Assembly (NCBI GenBank): GCA_031406795.1
Contig: JANOHV010000020.1
Span: 1 to 10,110 of the forward strand
Origin: DATDCY01 sp031406795 [NCBI: Candidatus Rokuibacteriota bacterium]
GTDB lineage: Bacteria; JAUVQV01
DNA length: 10,110 nucleotides
Reading direction: 5' to 3'
In this document: positions 1 through 8,510 of the stretch, piece by piece
Layout: every line of letters begins with the position of its first letter
Numbering within the stretch: position 1 is the first letter of the stretch
The notes under the pieces: model-generated
What the model was told of the DNA's origin: nothing
Seen by the model: the letters and a program-made list of their open reading frames with translations, nothing else
Database searches by the model: none
Made by a program: the position numbers and the translations under genes

Positions 1-230
1 GTCTCCACGAGCGGGCAGTGCGACCGTGTCGCGCTCGGGGATGTCTCGCCGATCGGCACGAACCTGATCCGGGAATCGAGCGCGCGAGCTGCCGCCTCCA
101 TGACCGGGAGGCGCCCGCAGACAACCGGCCGGCAGACCCGCCCGAGCCGGGGCGAGGCGAGCGCCTTGACGACGATCTCCGGCCCGATGCCGGATGGATC
201 GCCCATCGTGATTGCGAGGATCGGTTTCAT
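1..230 (-). CDS. pdxA: 4-hydroxythreonine-4-phosphate dehydrogenase, N-terminal part (runs off left edge)
   Basis: PdxA performs the NAD-dependent oxidation of 4-phosphohydroxy-L-threonine in DXP-dependent pyridoxal 5'-phosphate synthesis, in the cytoplasm. The minus strand from 230 opens with MKPILAITMGDPSGIGPEI, the family's N-terminal signature (x-x-x-G-D-P-x-G-I-G-P-E), followed by VVKAL and a Rossmann-like stretch ending VVCGR. About 76 of roughly 330 residues are inside the window, so the catalytic metal site cannot be checked. The ATG at 230 is the natural start because the signature begins a few residues later; an AGGGGG run lies just upstream, rather close to the ATG. The last 15 or so codons before the window edge are less family-like, and another frame there also reads plausibly, so a frameshift near the edge is possible but unproven. 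It lies downstream of the gltB-like fragment on the same strand, with a palindrome between them. Confidence 0.88.
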   Translation of the reverse strand, partial: MKPILAITMGDPSGIGPEIVVKALASPRLGRVCRPVVCGRLPVMEAAARALDSRIRFVPIGETSPSATRSHCPLVE

Positions 231-235
231 GGCCC

Positions 236-280
236 CCTGTCTGCGACGGGAGGGGATGAACCCCTCCCCTACGAAACAGG
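236..280. repeat. Palindromic repeat between gltB-like fragment and pdxA
   Basis: A perfect 8-bp inverted repeat (GGGAGGGG at 248-255, CCCCTCCC at 261-268, five-base loop) sits inside an outer CCTGT/ACAGG pair (236-240 and 276-280). It resembles dispersed REP-like palindromes that settle at gene 3' ends. It could act as a weak attenuator or mRNA-stabilising hairpin for the minus-strand gene ending at 295, but no U-run follows, so I do not call it an intrinsic terminator. Confidence 0.6.
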
Positions 281-294
281 AAACGTCCGCGTTT

Positions 295-613
295 TTATTG
301 CGCGAGGATCTTTTCCGCCTCCTTGCGGTAGGCGCGCATCACGTACGGGATGCCGGTGACCTTCTCGCACTCCTCGGTCAGGCTCATCAGATCCTGGCGC
401 GTGATCGTCGAGAGGTTGAAGTTGCGGCTCCCGGCCATCAGCTGCTGCAAGCCGGTGCGGATCTTCTGGCTCGCGGTGTAGATGCCCACGGCGCCCAGCG
501 GGAGCTTCTCGACGTCTTTGCCGAACTTCGCCTTGAGCTCCTCGTACGAGACGAAGATTTCGTCGACCTTGGTTCCGAACTTGCTGACCGTCTTCGGCAG
601 CGTGCCGGCCTTG
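295..613 (-). repeat. Direct repeat, left copy (gltB-like 3' end)
   Basis: Positions 295-613 align without a gap to 9664-9982 at an offset of exactly 9369 bp. By eye there are about 24 mismatches in 319 positions, many at synonymous sites. Homology ends at the deletion join of copy 1 (AAGGCCGG on the minus strand). Confidence 0.9.
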
Positions 614-660
614 CCGTTCTTGTCCAACACCAGCTGCGGGTCGATGCCGCAGACGTTCTC
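295..660 (-). pseudogene. FMN-binding glutamate-synthase-like protein, C-terminal fragment with internal deletion (copy 1)
   Basis: The frame reads [17 protein letters not shown] (minus, from 660) and then passes straight into [12 protein letters not shown]...EKILAQ, stop TAA at 295-297. Both parts match the archaeal-type/FMN-binding GltB family (glutamate synthase domain 2, an FMN/Fe-S flavoprotein linked to ammonia assimilation). In family members the ENVCGIDP segment lies well upstream of the C-terminal tail, so a large central part is missing. The intact-looking copy 2 reads [13 protein letters not shown] at the same place, so the join here is at the shared DNA AAGGCCGG. The tail differs from copy 2 at about 24 of 319 bases with no gaps. 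It is fused upstream to a groEL remnant and cannot make a working enzyme. Confidence 0.85.
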
Positions 661-1297
<637 letters not shown>

Positions 1298-1322
1298 GGG
1301 TGGGGACGGTCCCCGGGAACCC
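1298..1322. repeat. GGGGAC/GTCCCC inverted repeat abutting groEL remnant
   Basis: GGGGAC (1302-1307) and GTCCCC (1309-1314) form a tight palindrome flanked by GGG (1298-1300) and GGGAACCC (1315-1322). It begins exactly where recognisable groEL sequence stops, so it marks one end of that fragment. It may be a dispersed repeat or a mobile-element scar. Too short to classify. Confidence 0.45.
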
Positions 1323-1326
1323 GACG

Positions 1327-1361
1327 AAAAAAGGCCCCCGCCGCGGTTAGCGACGGGGGCC
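1327..1361 (-). terminator. Rho-independent terminator of the peroxidase gene
   Basis: On the minus strand, GGCCCCCG (1361-1354), a 13-base loop, CGGGGGCC (1340-1333) and then six T (1332-1327) form a perfect 8-bp GC stem with a U-run. It lies 25-59 bp past the TAA of the large peroxidase gene. Confidence 0.9.
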
Positions 1362-1385
1362 TCGTGTTTCTCAATGGTACCCGTT

Positions 1386-4300
1386 TTAGCGCAGAGTGCC
1401 TCCCAGCGGGATCGTCCCTTCGAACCCGAACTGCGTCTCAAAGAAGCCTTCCGTGCTCTTGAACAGGTACCAGTTGCCGCCGGGAGCAAAATAGACGCCG
1501 AGGTCGTCCCGGCCGTCCTGGTCGAAGTCACCGACCACCGGTTCCGTCCCCGCGTAGCCGAAGGTCGTCTGAAAGAAGCCCTCCGTGCTCTTGAACAGGT
1601 ACCAGTTCCCGCCGGGCGGGTAGTAGGCGCCGATGTCGGCCCGACCGTCGGCGTCGAAGTCGCCGACCACCGGGATCGTCCCGGCGTAGCCGAACTGCGT
1701 CTGCGAGAAGCCTTCCGTGCTCTTGAAGAAGTACCAATTCCCGCCGGGCGGGTAGTAGACGCCGATGTCTTCCCGGCCGTCACCGTCGAAGTCCCCGACC
1801 ACCGGGATCGTCCCGTCGAAGCCGAACTGCGTCTGGAAGAACCCTTCCGTGCTCTTGAACTGGTACCAGTTCCCGCCGGGCGCGAAGTAGGCGCCGATGT
1901 CGGTCGAGCCGTCACCGTCGAAATCCCCGGTGACCGGCAGGGTCCCGGCGTACCCGAACGTCGTCTGGAAGAACCCCTCGGTGCTCCTGAACTCGAACCA
2001 GTTGCCGCCGGGCGGATAGTAGACGCCGATGTCCGAGCGGCCGTCGCCGTCGAAATCGTTCCTCACCCTGATGTTCACCGTTACCGACACTGTGGCGGTA
2101 TTGGAGACCTGACCGCCCGCCGTAACAGTGTACGTAAAGGTGGTCAACCCGGAAAACAATGTATTGGCTGTAAAGGTGAAAGTATTGTCTCCGTTAAGAA
2201 CCGCATTACCGTTTGCCGAGTTCGTCACCCGCGTCACTATGGCCCCTGCCGGAATGGCCCCGCCATTATACGTATCGTTGGCCAGGACACTAATAATCAC
2301 CGGCGCAGTCCACGTGGTGACTGCATTATCGTTAATGGCAACCGGAATAGCCGGATTCACGGTTACCGACACTGTGGCGGTACTGGACACACCGCCCGCC
2401 GTAACAGTGTACGTAAAGGTGGTCAACCCGGAAAACAATGTATTGGCTGTAAAGGTGAAAGTATTGTTTCCGTTAAGAACCGCATTACCGTTTGCCGAGT
2501 TCGTCACCAGCGTCACTATGGCCCCTGCCGGAATGGCCCCGCCATTGAAAGTATCGTTGGCCAGGACATTAATAATCACCGGCGCAGTCCCTGTGGTGAC
2601 TGCATTATCGTCAATGGCAATCAGAATAGCCTGAATCACCGTTACCGACACTGTGGCGGTATTGGAGACTTGACCGGTCGAAGCTACATTGTAGGTAAAG
2701 GTGGCTATCCCGACAAAACCTGCGTTGGCTGTAAAGGTGAAAGTATTGTCTCCGTTAAGAACCGCATTACCGTTTGCCGAGTTCGTCACCCGCGTCACTG
2801 TAGCGCCTTCCGGAATGCCCACGCCAAACAAGGTATCGTTAGCCAGGACATTAATATTCACCGGGATAGTCCCTGTGGTGGTTGCAACATCACCATTGGC
2901 AATCAGGGGATTCACCGTTACCGACACCGTGGCGGTATTGGAGATTTGAAGGCCCACAGTAGTAACAAAGTAGGTAAAGGTGGCTATTCCGGAAATACCT
3001 GTAGGTGTAAAGGTGACTGTGTTGTTGGCGTTAAGGACCGCAGTGCCGTTTGCGGGGAGTGCCACCAGCGTCACTGTAGCGTCTCCCGGAATTGCCCCGC
3101 CAAGGTAAACATCGTTAGCCAGGACAGGGATATTCACCGGGTTAGTCCCTGTGGTGATTGCAGAATCGCCATTGGCAATAAACGCATTCACCGTTACCGA
3201 CACCGTGGCGGGATTGGATAGTTCACCGTTCACCGTCACATTATAGGTAAAGGTAGCTATCCCGGAAAAACCTGCGTTAGGTGTAAAGGTGAAAGTGTTG
3301 TTGCCGTTAAGGACCGCATTGCCATCGACAGCGTTCATCAGCCGCGTCACTGTCACGGTGGCCCCTCCCGGAATGGCCACGCCGTTGAAAGCATCATTGG
3401 CAAGGACATCAATAATCACCGGGGTAACCCCTGTGGTGGTCGCCACATCGTTGTCGGCAACCGTAGCGAGAACAAATGACACCGTCCCATCGGCGAATTG
3501 AAATGCCTCAATGTTCCGGAGTGTGTCCGTCCCGTCGGTGCCGGCCCCGAGAAGGTGAGTAACGGTAATGCTGCCGTCGGGGTTGGTGACGATATTGTAT
3601 TCGATAAAGAGACCGGAGAAGACCGCTGTGTCAATGTGGGTTGGGTTTGGGGCAGCCACCCTGATCGAGCGGACAATTTGCAACTGGCCGGGATTGATCT
3701 GGCCCGCTAACACAGCAGCATTGAGCGTCGCCATGGTGTCATGGAACTCGGCAATGCCTGCCGGCAGCACGCCGGTGACCCTGATCTGTGCGTCGAGCCA
3801 GGCGTCTCCATCGAGAATGTCATCGCCGCCACGACCTTCGAGAACGTCGCTTCCTGCGCCGCCAAGGATGATGTTGCCGCCGCTAAACGATGGCACGCCG
3901 ACCGGCAGAAGAGCTGCCAGGCCCTGGATCCTCGCAATGCCGGCCGCGGTAAGTTCGTGAGCAGGAGCGATGTCCGCAGCAGTGAAGTTGGTACCCTTCA
4001 GGACGTCGTTGAGTGGCCCGCCGGAAAGTCCCTCAACAAGATCAAAACGGTCCTTGTTATTATTGACTGTCGGCGGTAGCAATGCCGTGAAGAACATGTC
4101 AGAGTCGCCGGGGTTCGGATCGAGCTTGTGGGTCGCCCAGTCAAAGCCGAGCATACCCTCTACGCGCTGGATACCGGGCCCCATCAACCCGATGTCGTCT
4201 CCGCCCTCCATGTCGTAGTCCTGCTCTCCGCCAAATCCGATGATTACGTCATGTCCGGGAGCATTCGGATCGTTCTGGAACGGGGCTCCGTTGTCACCCT

Positions 4301-7283
4301 GCAGGAGGTTGAACGCACCTCTGCCGCCTTCGATCCAGTCGTTGCCGTCATCGCCGAAGACCGTGTCGTCACCGTCGCCTGCGAAGATAAAGTCATTGCC
4401 GGGGCCACCAAAGGAAGTTGTCAGGTCGTTGCCGCCAATGATGTAGTCGTTGCCACGGCCACCCTGATTGAGGTCACCGCCAAATCCCTGGCCAGACGCC
4501 AGCACATCATTGCCGTCGCCACCTTTTATGGTATCGTCCCCAAAGCCGCCGATCTGGATGTCATCGCCCAAGCCACCGATCAGGCTGTCATTGCCGTCGC
4601 CGCCATCCATCCAGTCATTGCCATCATTGCCGCGCATGGTGTCGTCGCCTTCGCTCGACCACATGCGATCAGCTCCTGCTGAGCCGTCGAATACTACATG
4701 GTCAAAACCGGTGTACCGGACCGTGCAGTCAGGCCTACGGATGAGAAGCAATCTCTCGTCGTAGTCCGGAGTTGCAATGTCATCGACGATGGGCCCGCAC
4801 AGACTCTGTGCAGCCATATTGAATGTATATGTCGGCCGTGAGAAGGCATCAGCAGGCAGGCCTGATGCATCGGTATTGCGCTGGATCATCTCGGCAAGCG
4901 AGTTGCCCTCAAGCTGTACCAGCAGGTTAAGGCCTGCGGTGCGCGAGAGGTAGTAGAAGCGGTCGCCGTCCTGGAGATCCTCCAGCTGCGCTTCGAAGAC
5001 GAAGTTAAAGGTCGCGCCGAGCATACCGCCGAAGACTGCCGGCTTCTCTGCAAGGCCGCCAACCCACAGGTCAATGTCATCAACACCGGTCGTTGTACGG
5101 CCGGTTAACAGGTCAGGTCCATACACCCCGGTGCTTGTCAGGAAGTCGTTTGCATCGGGCACAAGGGGATCGAGAGCCAGGATCGCCTGTGCGGCTGCAC
5201 GCCGCTGCGCCATGGTTCCGGTGATTGTCGGATGTGTCCCATATGCTGCAATAAAATTGACCCAAGACGAAGAGTTCCGAAGAGATAATCCGAAGTCAAT
5301 CCAGTCCGCATGCGGGGCAACGACGGAGTTCTGGGTTGCGAGGAAGAACTGCCGGCGCACCTCATTGAAACGCGGAATGCCGGTATCCCGAGCTCGTGCC
5401 ATGTTGAGCGCTGGAAGATCAAGTGGCAGACCGAGGAGCCGATTGCGGACCGCCTCAATAACGAACTCGTCTATCTCGTTGCCGACCTGCCTGGTCGCAC
5501 CCCGTACGATCGCCCCGGCAGCCTCATCGGGAGTCGCGTATCCTGCGTTAAACGCAAGCGGGTTGAGGAAAGCATCGAAGAGTGAAATGTGATCCGGGGT
5601 GCCGTCAGCGCGGAAACGATCGACCGACTCGGTCAGCATCGAGTGCCCAAACCGGTACACGGCATGAGCGAACTCAGCGCGAATAGCTGCATTAACCGAG
5701 GGATTGAACCCGGTACCGCCACCGCCAAAGGGGTTGACAAGCGGCTGGACCTTGCGGGCAAACTCCTCGAAGACCAGGTGCTGGTACTCCATCTCGGTCA
5801 CAAATTTGGCGACCTGGAAGAGACGTTCGCCGTAGTCCCAGCCTGCAGGCCCTGTCGCTAGTATCTGCCACTCGTCCCGCTCTGCCTGGGTGAATTCCGG
5901 GTCGGTGGCGATCATGTTGACGATGACGCCGGCGAGCCGATTGTGCTCCGAGTGGAATACGTGGTGAACGGCCGTGAGGGCGATATTCTCATTGACGCGG
6001 CCATCGCCTGCCATAAAGTGGGCTTCAAGCAGCTCGTTGTCATATGTCAAGGTGTTCAGGTCGTCAGGCCCTGCTACGGAATCAATATCAGGGGTTCGTC
6101 CCGCGCCAGGTGCTGCGTGGTGGGCAATATCATCGAGAAAAGCGTGGCCGGACGACACTGCGTTGACTGTGTCTACAGGAGTCGTCAGGTTACCCTCAAC
6201 GAGTATGGTCCCGCCCAATACGCTTTTAATGATCTGTGGAAAGCCGTTCGGTCCGCGCAGAAACCGGCCATACGGGTCGGTCGCCAGCAGCGGGACAGAC
6301 AACACATCCTCGTCAGTGAGTTGAATGCCTAACACGTTAAGCGCCTGTGCCTTGAGATCAGCCCAGGTGGCCATGCCGCCGATCTGGCCTGTGATGAGTC
6401 TGCCATTTCCGACCGGCCGCCCTGCAACGAGCGAGTAACTGCGCAGGAAGACCTGGTGGGACGGATGCGAGGTATACGTCTGGCTCTGGTCTACCCACGG
6501 TGATGTATTGTTGACCGCCTCAAAATTGCCATTGTGGGTGGCGCGTGTCAGCACCATGAAGTTCGTCGGGGAGCCCGGGACAAACAGCGGGTCATCGGTC
6601 TGGAGCGGGATGAAGACCGTCCCTCTGCCGCCCTTTTTGACAAGGTCTAGCCCATGGTCAAAAAACTGACCGAAAAAAGTAAACCACGAGTTAAACGGCG
6701 CCGACAGACCGGCGTCAGTGGCAACATTGGGGATGAACAGGCTCTCGCCTGGCAGTCCGGTTAATCCTGATACAGAAACAGCAGACGGGTTGCGGTTCGT
6801 CTGGTCAACTACAAGATTACTGACAGTACGCGGCTGGGAATCGAAGACGGTGCCACTCTGCTGAGTGTAAGTCGTCCCCGCTTCGGCGGCTCTGAATTCC
6901 GCGGGCAGAAGGCGGGGGAAGAGCTGATCCGCTGTCCCGAAGGTCTCCTGCCCAGGGGTCAGGTGGTTGCATGAACCATCAACTGTGCGGAGGCCCCACG
7001 GCAGCTCTACGGTCTGGCCAGTGCCCAGAGGAATCTGGCCAGGGAGGCCGCCGACCAGCGTCTGACAAGGATCCGCCGGCGTCTGGGTTGCAGCATGTCG
7101 CTCCGAGATCCTGATCTGCTGCATAATAAACCGCAGATCAGATGCGTTCAGGTTAAAGCCCTGGCCCACCGGAGCCGTCTGCGCGTGTGCAACGCGTCCG
7201 GTCATTGAAACGATAGCCAAGAAAATAACCGCTAATGTTATCAAGAAAGACACATTGCTTCTCTTACGATCGAGTCGGTTCAT
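1386..7283 (-). CDS. Giant exported animal-type heme peroxidase with RTX, cadherin-like and FG-GAP repeats
   Basis: Predicted secreted heme peroxidase of 1965 residues. Residues 1-35 are a Sec signal peptide (basic start, hydrophobic 12-27, AHA-Q cleavage). About 195-790 is the animal-heme-peroxidase domain. [11 protein letters not shown] gives distal Gln206 and His210 and heme-linking Asp209. FHSEHNRLA gives Glu446, but Ser445 at the myeloperoxidase Arg239 position. RFGHSML gives proximal His547. RTX GGxGxDxx nonapeptides lie at about 868-1032 and 1135-1165, five cadherin/Ig-like repeats of about 92 residues at 1275-1738, and five 45-residue FG-GAP-like repeats with DxDGDGxxD calcium loops at 1742-1965. 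The start is ATG with AGGAG a few bases upstream; the stop is followed by a terminator. RTX-linked peroxidases of this class include MopA, implicated in extracellular Mn(II) oxidation; that substrate here is inference. Having a Sec signal together with RTX repeats leaves the export route open. Confidence 0.92.
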   Translation of the reverse strand: MNRLDRKRSNVSFLITLAVIFLAIVSMTGRVAHAQTAPVGQGFNLNASDLRFIMQQIRISERHAATQTPADPCQTLVGGLPGQIPLGTGQTVELPWGLRTVDGSCNHLTPGQETFGTADQLFPRLLPAEFRAAEAGTTYTQQSGTVFDSQPRTVSNLVVDQTNRNPSAVSVSGLTGLPGESLFIPNVATDAGLSAPFNSWFTFFGQFFDHGLDLVKKGGRGTVFIPLQTDDPLFVPGSPTNFMVLTRATHNGNFEAVNNTSPWVDQSQTYTSHPSHQVFLRSYSLVAGRPVGNGRLITGQIGGMATWADLKAQALNVLGIQLTDEDVLSVPLLATDPYGRFLRGPNGFPQIIKSVLGGTILVEGNLTTPVDTVNAVSSGHAFLDDIAHHAAPGAGRTPDIDSVAGPDDLNTLTYDNELLEAHFMAGDGRVNENIALTAVHHVFHSEHNRLAGVIVNMIATDPEFTQAERDEWQILATGPAGWDYGERLFQVAKFVTEMEYQHLVFEEFARKVQPLVNPFGGGGTGFNPSVNAAIRAEFAHAVYRFGHSMLTESVDRFRADGTPDHISLFDAFLNPLAFNAGYATPDEAAGAIVRGATRQVGNEIDEFVIEAVRNRLLGLPLDLPALNMARARDTGIPRFNEVRRQFFLATQNSVVAPHADWIDFGLSLRNSSSWVNFIAAYGTHPTITGTMAQRRAAAQAILALDPLVPDANDFLTSTGVYGPDLLTGRTTTGVDDIDLWVGGLAEKPAVFGGMLGATFNFVFEAQLEDLQDGDRFYYLSRTAGLNLLVQLEGNSLAEMIQRNTDASGLPADAFSRPTYTFNMAAQSLCGPIVDDIATPDYDERLLLIRRPDCTVRYTGFDHVVFDGSAGADRMWSSEGDDTMRGNDGNDWMDGGDGNDSLIGGLGDDIQIGGFGDDTIKGGDGNDVLASGQGFGGDLNQGGRGNDYIIGGNDLTTSFGGPGNDFIFAGDGDDTVFGDDGNDWIEGGRGAFNLLQGDNGAPFQNDPNAPGHDVIIGFGGEQDYDMEGGDDIGLMGPGIQRVEGMLGFDWATHKLDPNPGDSDMFFTALLPPTVNNNKDRFDLVEGLSGGPLNDVLKGTNFTAADIAPAHELTAAGIARIQGLAALLPVGVPSFSGGNIILGGAGSDVLEGRGGDDILDGDAWLDAQIRVTGVLPAGIAEFHDTMATLNAAVLAGQINPGQLQIVRSIRVAAPNPTHIDTAVFSGLFIEYNIVTNPDGSITVTHLLGAGTDGTDTLRNIEAFQFADGTVSFVLATVADNDVATTTGVTPVIIDVLANDAFNGVAIPGGATVTVTRLMNAVDGNAVLNGNNTFTFTPNAGFSGIATFTYNVTVNGELSNPATVSVTVNAFIANGDSAITTGTNPVNIPVLANDVYLGGAIPGDATVTLVALPANGTAVLNANNTVTFTPTGISGIATFTYFVTTVGLQISNTATVSVTVNPLIANGDVATTTGTIPVNINVLANDTLFGVGIPEGATVTRVTNSANGNAVLNGDNTFTFTANAGFVGIATFTYNVASTGQVSNTATVSVTVIQAILIAIDDNAVTTGTAPVIINVLANDTFNGGAIPAGAIVTLVTNSANGNAVLNGNNTFTFTANTLFSGLTTFTYTVTAGGVSSTATVSVTVNPAIPVAINDNAVTTWTAPVIISVLANDTYNGGAIPAGAIVTRVTNSANGNAVLNGDNTFTFTANTLFSGLTTFTYTVTAGGQVSNTATVSVTVNIRVRNDFDGDGRSDIGVYYPPGGNWFEFRSTEGFFQTTFGYAGTLPVTGDFDGDGSTDIGAYFAPGGNWYQFKSTEGFFQTQFGFDGTIPVVGDFDGDGREDIGVYYPPGGNWYFFKSTEGFSQTQFGYAGTIPVVGDFDADGRADIGAYYPPGGNWYLFKSTEGFFQTTFGYAGTEPVVGDFDQDGRDDLGVYFAPGGNWYLFKSTEGFFETQFGFEGTIPLGGTLR
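1389..2060 (-). repeat. Five FG-GAP/VCBS-like coding repeats (about 135 bp each)
   Basis: Five tandem units of about 45 codons, each with [20 protein letters not shown] and then [20 protein letters not shown], close the peroxidase. The D-x-D-G-D-G-x-x-D core is a calcium-binding loop, as in integrin-type beta-propeller blades. Five blades are fewer than a seven-bladed propeller. The DNA is strongly G/C-ending, unlike the neighbouring cadherin-like block. Confidence 0.85.
2070..3461 (-). repeat. Five cadherin/Ig-like coding repeats (about 276-282 bp each)
   Basis: The unit pattern is D-N-x-V-T-T-G-T-x-P-V-I-I-x-V-L-A-N-D, then GNAVLNGxNTFTFT, then FTYxVT...[11 protein letters not shown]. The same DNA word, gttaccgaca (with one variant), recurs on the plus strand at 2080, 2362, 2641, 2917 and 3193, giving periods of 282, 279, 276 and 276. 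The two units nearest the C-terminus are almost identical in DNA, pointing to recent tandem duplication. They probably form an extracellular stalk. Confidence 0.88.
3789..4682 (-). repeat. RTX (hemolysin-type) calcium-binding repeat region
   Basis: Runs of GGxGxDxx nonapeptides such as [20 protein letters not shown] occupy codons 868-1032 (4188-4682). A second short cluster, [20 protein letters not shown], is at codons 1135-1165 (3789-3881). These form calcium-binding beta-rolls. The sequence between the clusters is not repetitive. Confidence 0.9.
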
Positions 7284-7296
7284 TTCCCTCTCCTAC
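7284..7296 (-). promoter_or_regulatory. Ribosome binding site of the peroxidase gene
   Basis: On the minus strand the sequence before ATG 7283 reads TAGGAGAGGGAA, with AGGAG at suitable spacing. This supports that ATG over alternatives, as does the signal peptide that follows it at once. Confidence 0.7.
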
Positions 7297-7358
7297 TTGT
7301 CTGACATCTCTATACTCTCTCTCTGCCAACCAAATAGAGCCTACTAGGCAAGGTATCT

Positions 7359-7491
7359 TCAGGGCGAAGCGGCATGACTCGTTTTCGGGACGAACGACAA
7401 CGCGATGACGACGAGGCCCGCCGCAAGTCTCTCCAGAATCCCCCCCGTTAGCCACCAACAGGTTTCGTGCCGAGCGTTCAAAGCCACTCAT
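7359..7491 (-). pseudogene. Small signal-peptide ORF broken by a one-base frameshift in a G run
   Basis: AGGAGG (7506-7501) lies nine bases before ATG 7491, the best ribosome binding site in the window. The first 17 codons read MSGFERSARNLLVANGG. After a run of seven G (7446-7440) the actual frame continues to a stop at 7264. Dropping one G instead gives ILERLAAGLVVIALSFV then PKTSHAASP and TGA at 7359, a classic signal-peptide or membrane-anchor segment. So this looks like the start of a small exported protein of about 43 residues, or of a longer gene whose body has been lost. As sequenced, the 75-codon frame ends inside the start of the peroxidase gene (20-bp overlap), which would allow translational coupling. 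I do not recognise the family. Confidence 0.5.
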
Positions 7492-7519
7492 TCCGGTTCA
7501 CCTCCTTGGCTGAAGCGAA

Positions 7520-7535
7520 TGCAAGTGATATGCCA
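7520..7535 (-). promoter_or_regulatory. Candidate sigma-54 (-24/-12) promoter
   Basis: The minus strand reads TGGCATATCACTTGCA. Against the RpoN consensus TGGCACG-N4-TTGCW it matches every position except the C and G after TGGCA, with the obligatory GG and GC at exact spacing. The implied start site is near 7510, just before the AGGAGG at 7506-7501 that serves the small ORF at 7491. No other gene on this strand lies between here and the peroxidase, so both may be transcribed from it. This is a motif match only. Confidence 0.6.
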
Positions 7536-7652
7536 ACACCGGACGTGGAAGGCTGCAATGGGGGAAGGCCGTGACATTGCTCACAATATGCGGCTCATCC
7601 GGGTCGTCCGGGTCGTCGCGCGTAGAGCCACCGGCTGTCGTGAGGCATCGAA

Positions 7653-7678
7653 TGAGACAGCCCGAAACAAGTGAGACA
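7653..7678. promoter_or_regulatory. Direct repeat TGAGACA x2, possible upstream activator site
   Basis: TGAGACA occurs at 7653-7659 and 7672-7678, 19 bp apart start to start, and a related TGAGGCA begins at 7640. They lie about 130-170 bp upstream of the predicted sigma-54 start, the usual range for enhancer sites of bacterial enhancer-binding proteins. They could equally be an insertion-sequence end. Low certainty. Confidence 0.25.
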
Positions 7679-7733
7679 TCTGACGGCAATCGGGCGTCAC
7701 GGCGCCGCCGGCGTCGTGGGAAAGGGCAAGGCC

Positions 7734-8007
7734 ATGCGGATCATGCTCCTCCAGGGCGACGAGCCCTTCTGGGAGCGCGTGCGCTCGTACCTGATCGTGG
7801 TCAACGCGTCGGCGTGGGCCTGCGGAGCCCGGAGCAGCTCCCGAACCACGGCGACCGCGGGGTCTCGCTCCTCGTGACCGGCCGCGAGCTCGCCACGGCC
7901 CCATCGTCCGGGGGCAGCGCATACCGGTCGTCGTGATCGAGGACGAGGGGAGCGGCGGGATGCCGCCCGTCGCCGAGGGGGACCGCGCGCCGATCATCCC
8001 GGGCTGA
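7734..8007 (+). pseudogene. Frameshifted unrecognised gene of about 90 codons
   Basis: Three consecutive stretches in different plus-strand frames join into one plausible protein. First, MRIMLLQGDEPFWERVRSYL from ATG 7734. Then VGLRSPEQLPNHGDRG and SLLVTGRELA. Then PIVRGQRIPVVVIEDEGSGG to PIIPG and TGA 8005-8007. Each stretch has G/C-ending codons typical of real coding sequence here, while the uninterrupted frame from 7734 degenerates after about 25 codons into Ser/Arg-rich sequence ending at 7877. The N-terminus, with its short hydrophobic strand followed by DE, recalls a receiver-like fold, but that is a guess. At least two indels are needed to restore it. A GGGAAAGG run lies upstream. Divergent from the peroxidase. 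Confidence 0.45.
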
Positions 8008-8165
8008 CCGTTCCCGAAGCGGAAGTTCCACTAGCCGGAAAATCCTGTGGGGCTATTGCATCGGACCCAAGGCGATGCCATCATCCGTTTCGAGAGCGGT
8101 CGGTCGCGACTGCAGCATGTGACGCGGCCGGCTCGAGCGACTCGATACGGGGAGAAACAACACCG

Positions 8166-8510
8166 TTGCGGCTCCGAAGAGGGCTCGGCCTGGCACTGTT
8201 GATTATCATGGACCTGGGGACGGCCCAGCCGGCGCAAGCATTCCTGATGGAACCGTTCAGCCCCGAGGCGATGCGCAAGAACATCAAGATCGAAAAGAGA
8301 TTCTATCCGACGCGCGAGGATGGCCCCTGGAAGAAGCGGGCGTCCTCTTCGGCAAGACCCACGGTGATCTTTTACGTTTCGGGATACGGCGCGCAGCAGC
8401 CTCCGGAACTCGAGGGGGTCATCGACCGCCTCCGGGAGGCGTTGGCCAAGAAGGGCAGCTTCAGCGTCGCCACGGCGGAGGAGACGCACACGTTTGTCGG
8501 GAGGGGTTGA
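8166..8510 (+). CDS. Hypothetical exported protein, probably truncated at its 3' end
   Basis: 114 codons from TTG 8166. I choose this start because it gives a complete signal peptide: MRLRRG, hydrophobic LGLALLIIM, then AQPAQA-F cleavage. The internal ATG at 8208 would destroy it. GGGGAG lies 11 bases upstream. The mature part begins FLMEPFSPEAMRKNIKIE and later has PTVIFYVSGYGAQQPPELEG followed by an amphipathic helix (IDRLREALAKKG). I do not recognise the family. Its TGA (8508-8510) falls exactly where hepT-derived sequence from the opposite strand starts (8509), so the stop is probably supplied by the junction and the native C-terminus lost. No strong terminator follows. Confidence 0.55.
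   Translation: MRLRRGLGLALLIIMDLGTAQPAQAFLMEPFSPEAMRKNIKIEKRFYPTREDGPWKKRASSSARPTVIFYVSGYGAQQPPELEGVIDRLREALAKKGSFSVATAEETHTFVGRG

Noticed and set aside
1389-3461. Regular spaced repeats that could suggest a CRISPR array or satellite
   Set aside because: The units are 135 and about 280 bp, contiguous, in frame, and encode known repeat folds. There are no short repeat/spacer units.
4128-4682. Plus-strand open frames across the RTX region rich in Val, Ile and Ala
   Set aside because: They are shadows of the GGxGxDxx codons on the minus strand.
7310-7345. Possible sigma-70 promoter (TATTTG, 16 bp, TATAGA) just upstream of the peroxidase
   Set aside because: The -35 match is poor and the region is low-complexity GAGAGA. 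The -24/-12 motif further upstream is much better. Not excluded, but not supported enough to list.
7498-7689. Minus-strand 63-codon frame upstream of the small ORF, with a DDPDDPDEP stretch
   Set aside because: The acidic stretch comes from a short tandem of TCCGGGTCG; no ribosome binding site or family resemblance, and it covers the putative regulatory region.
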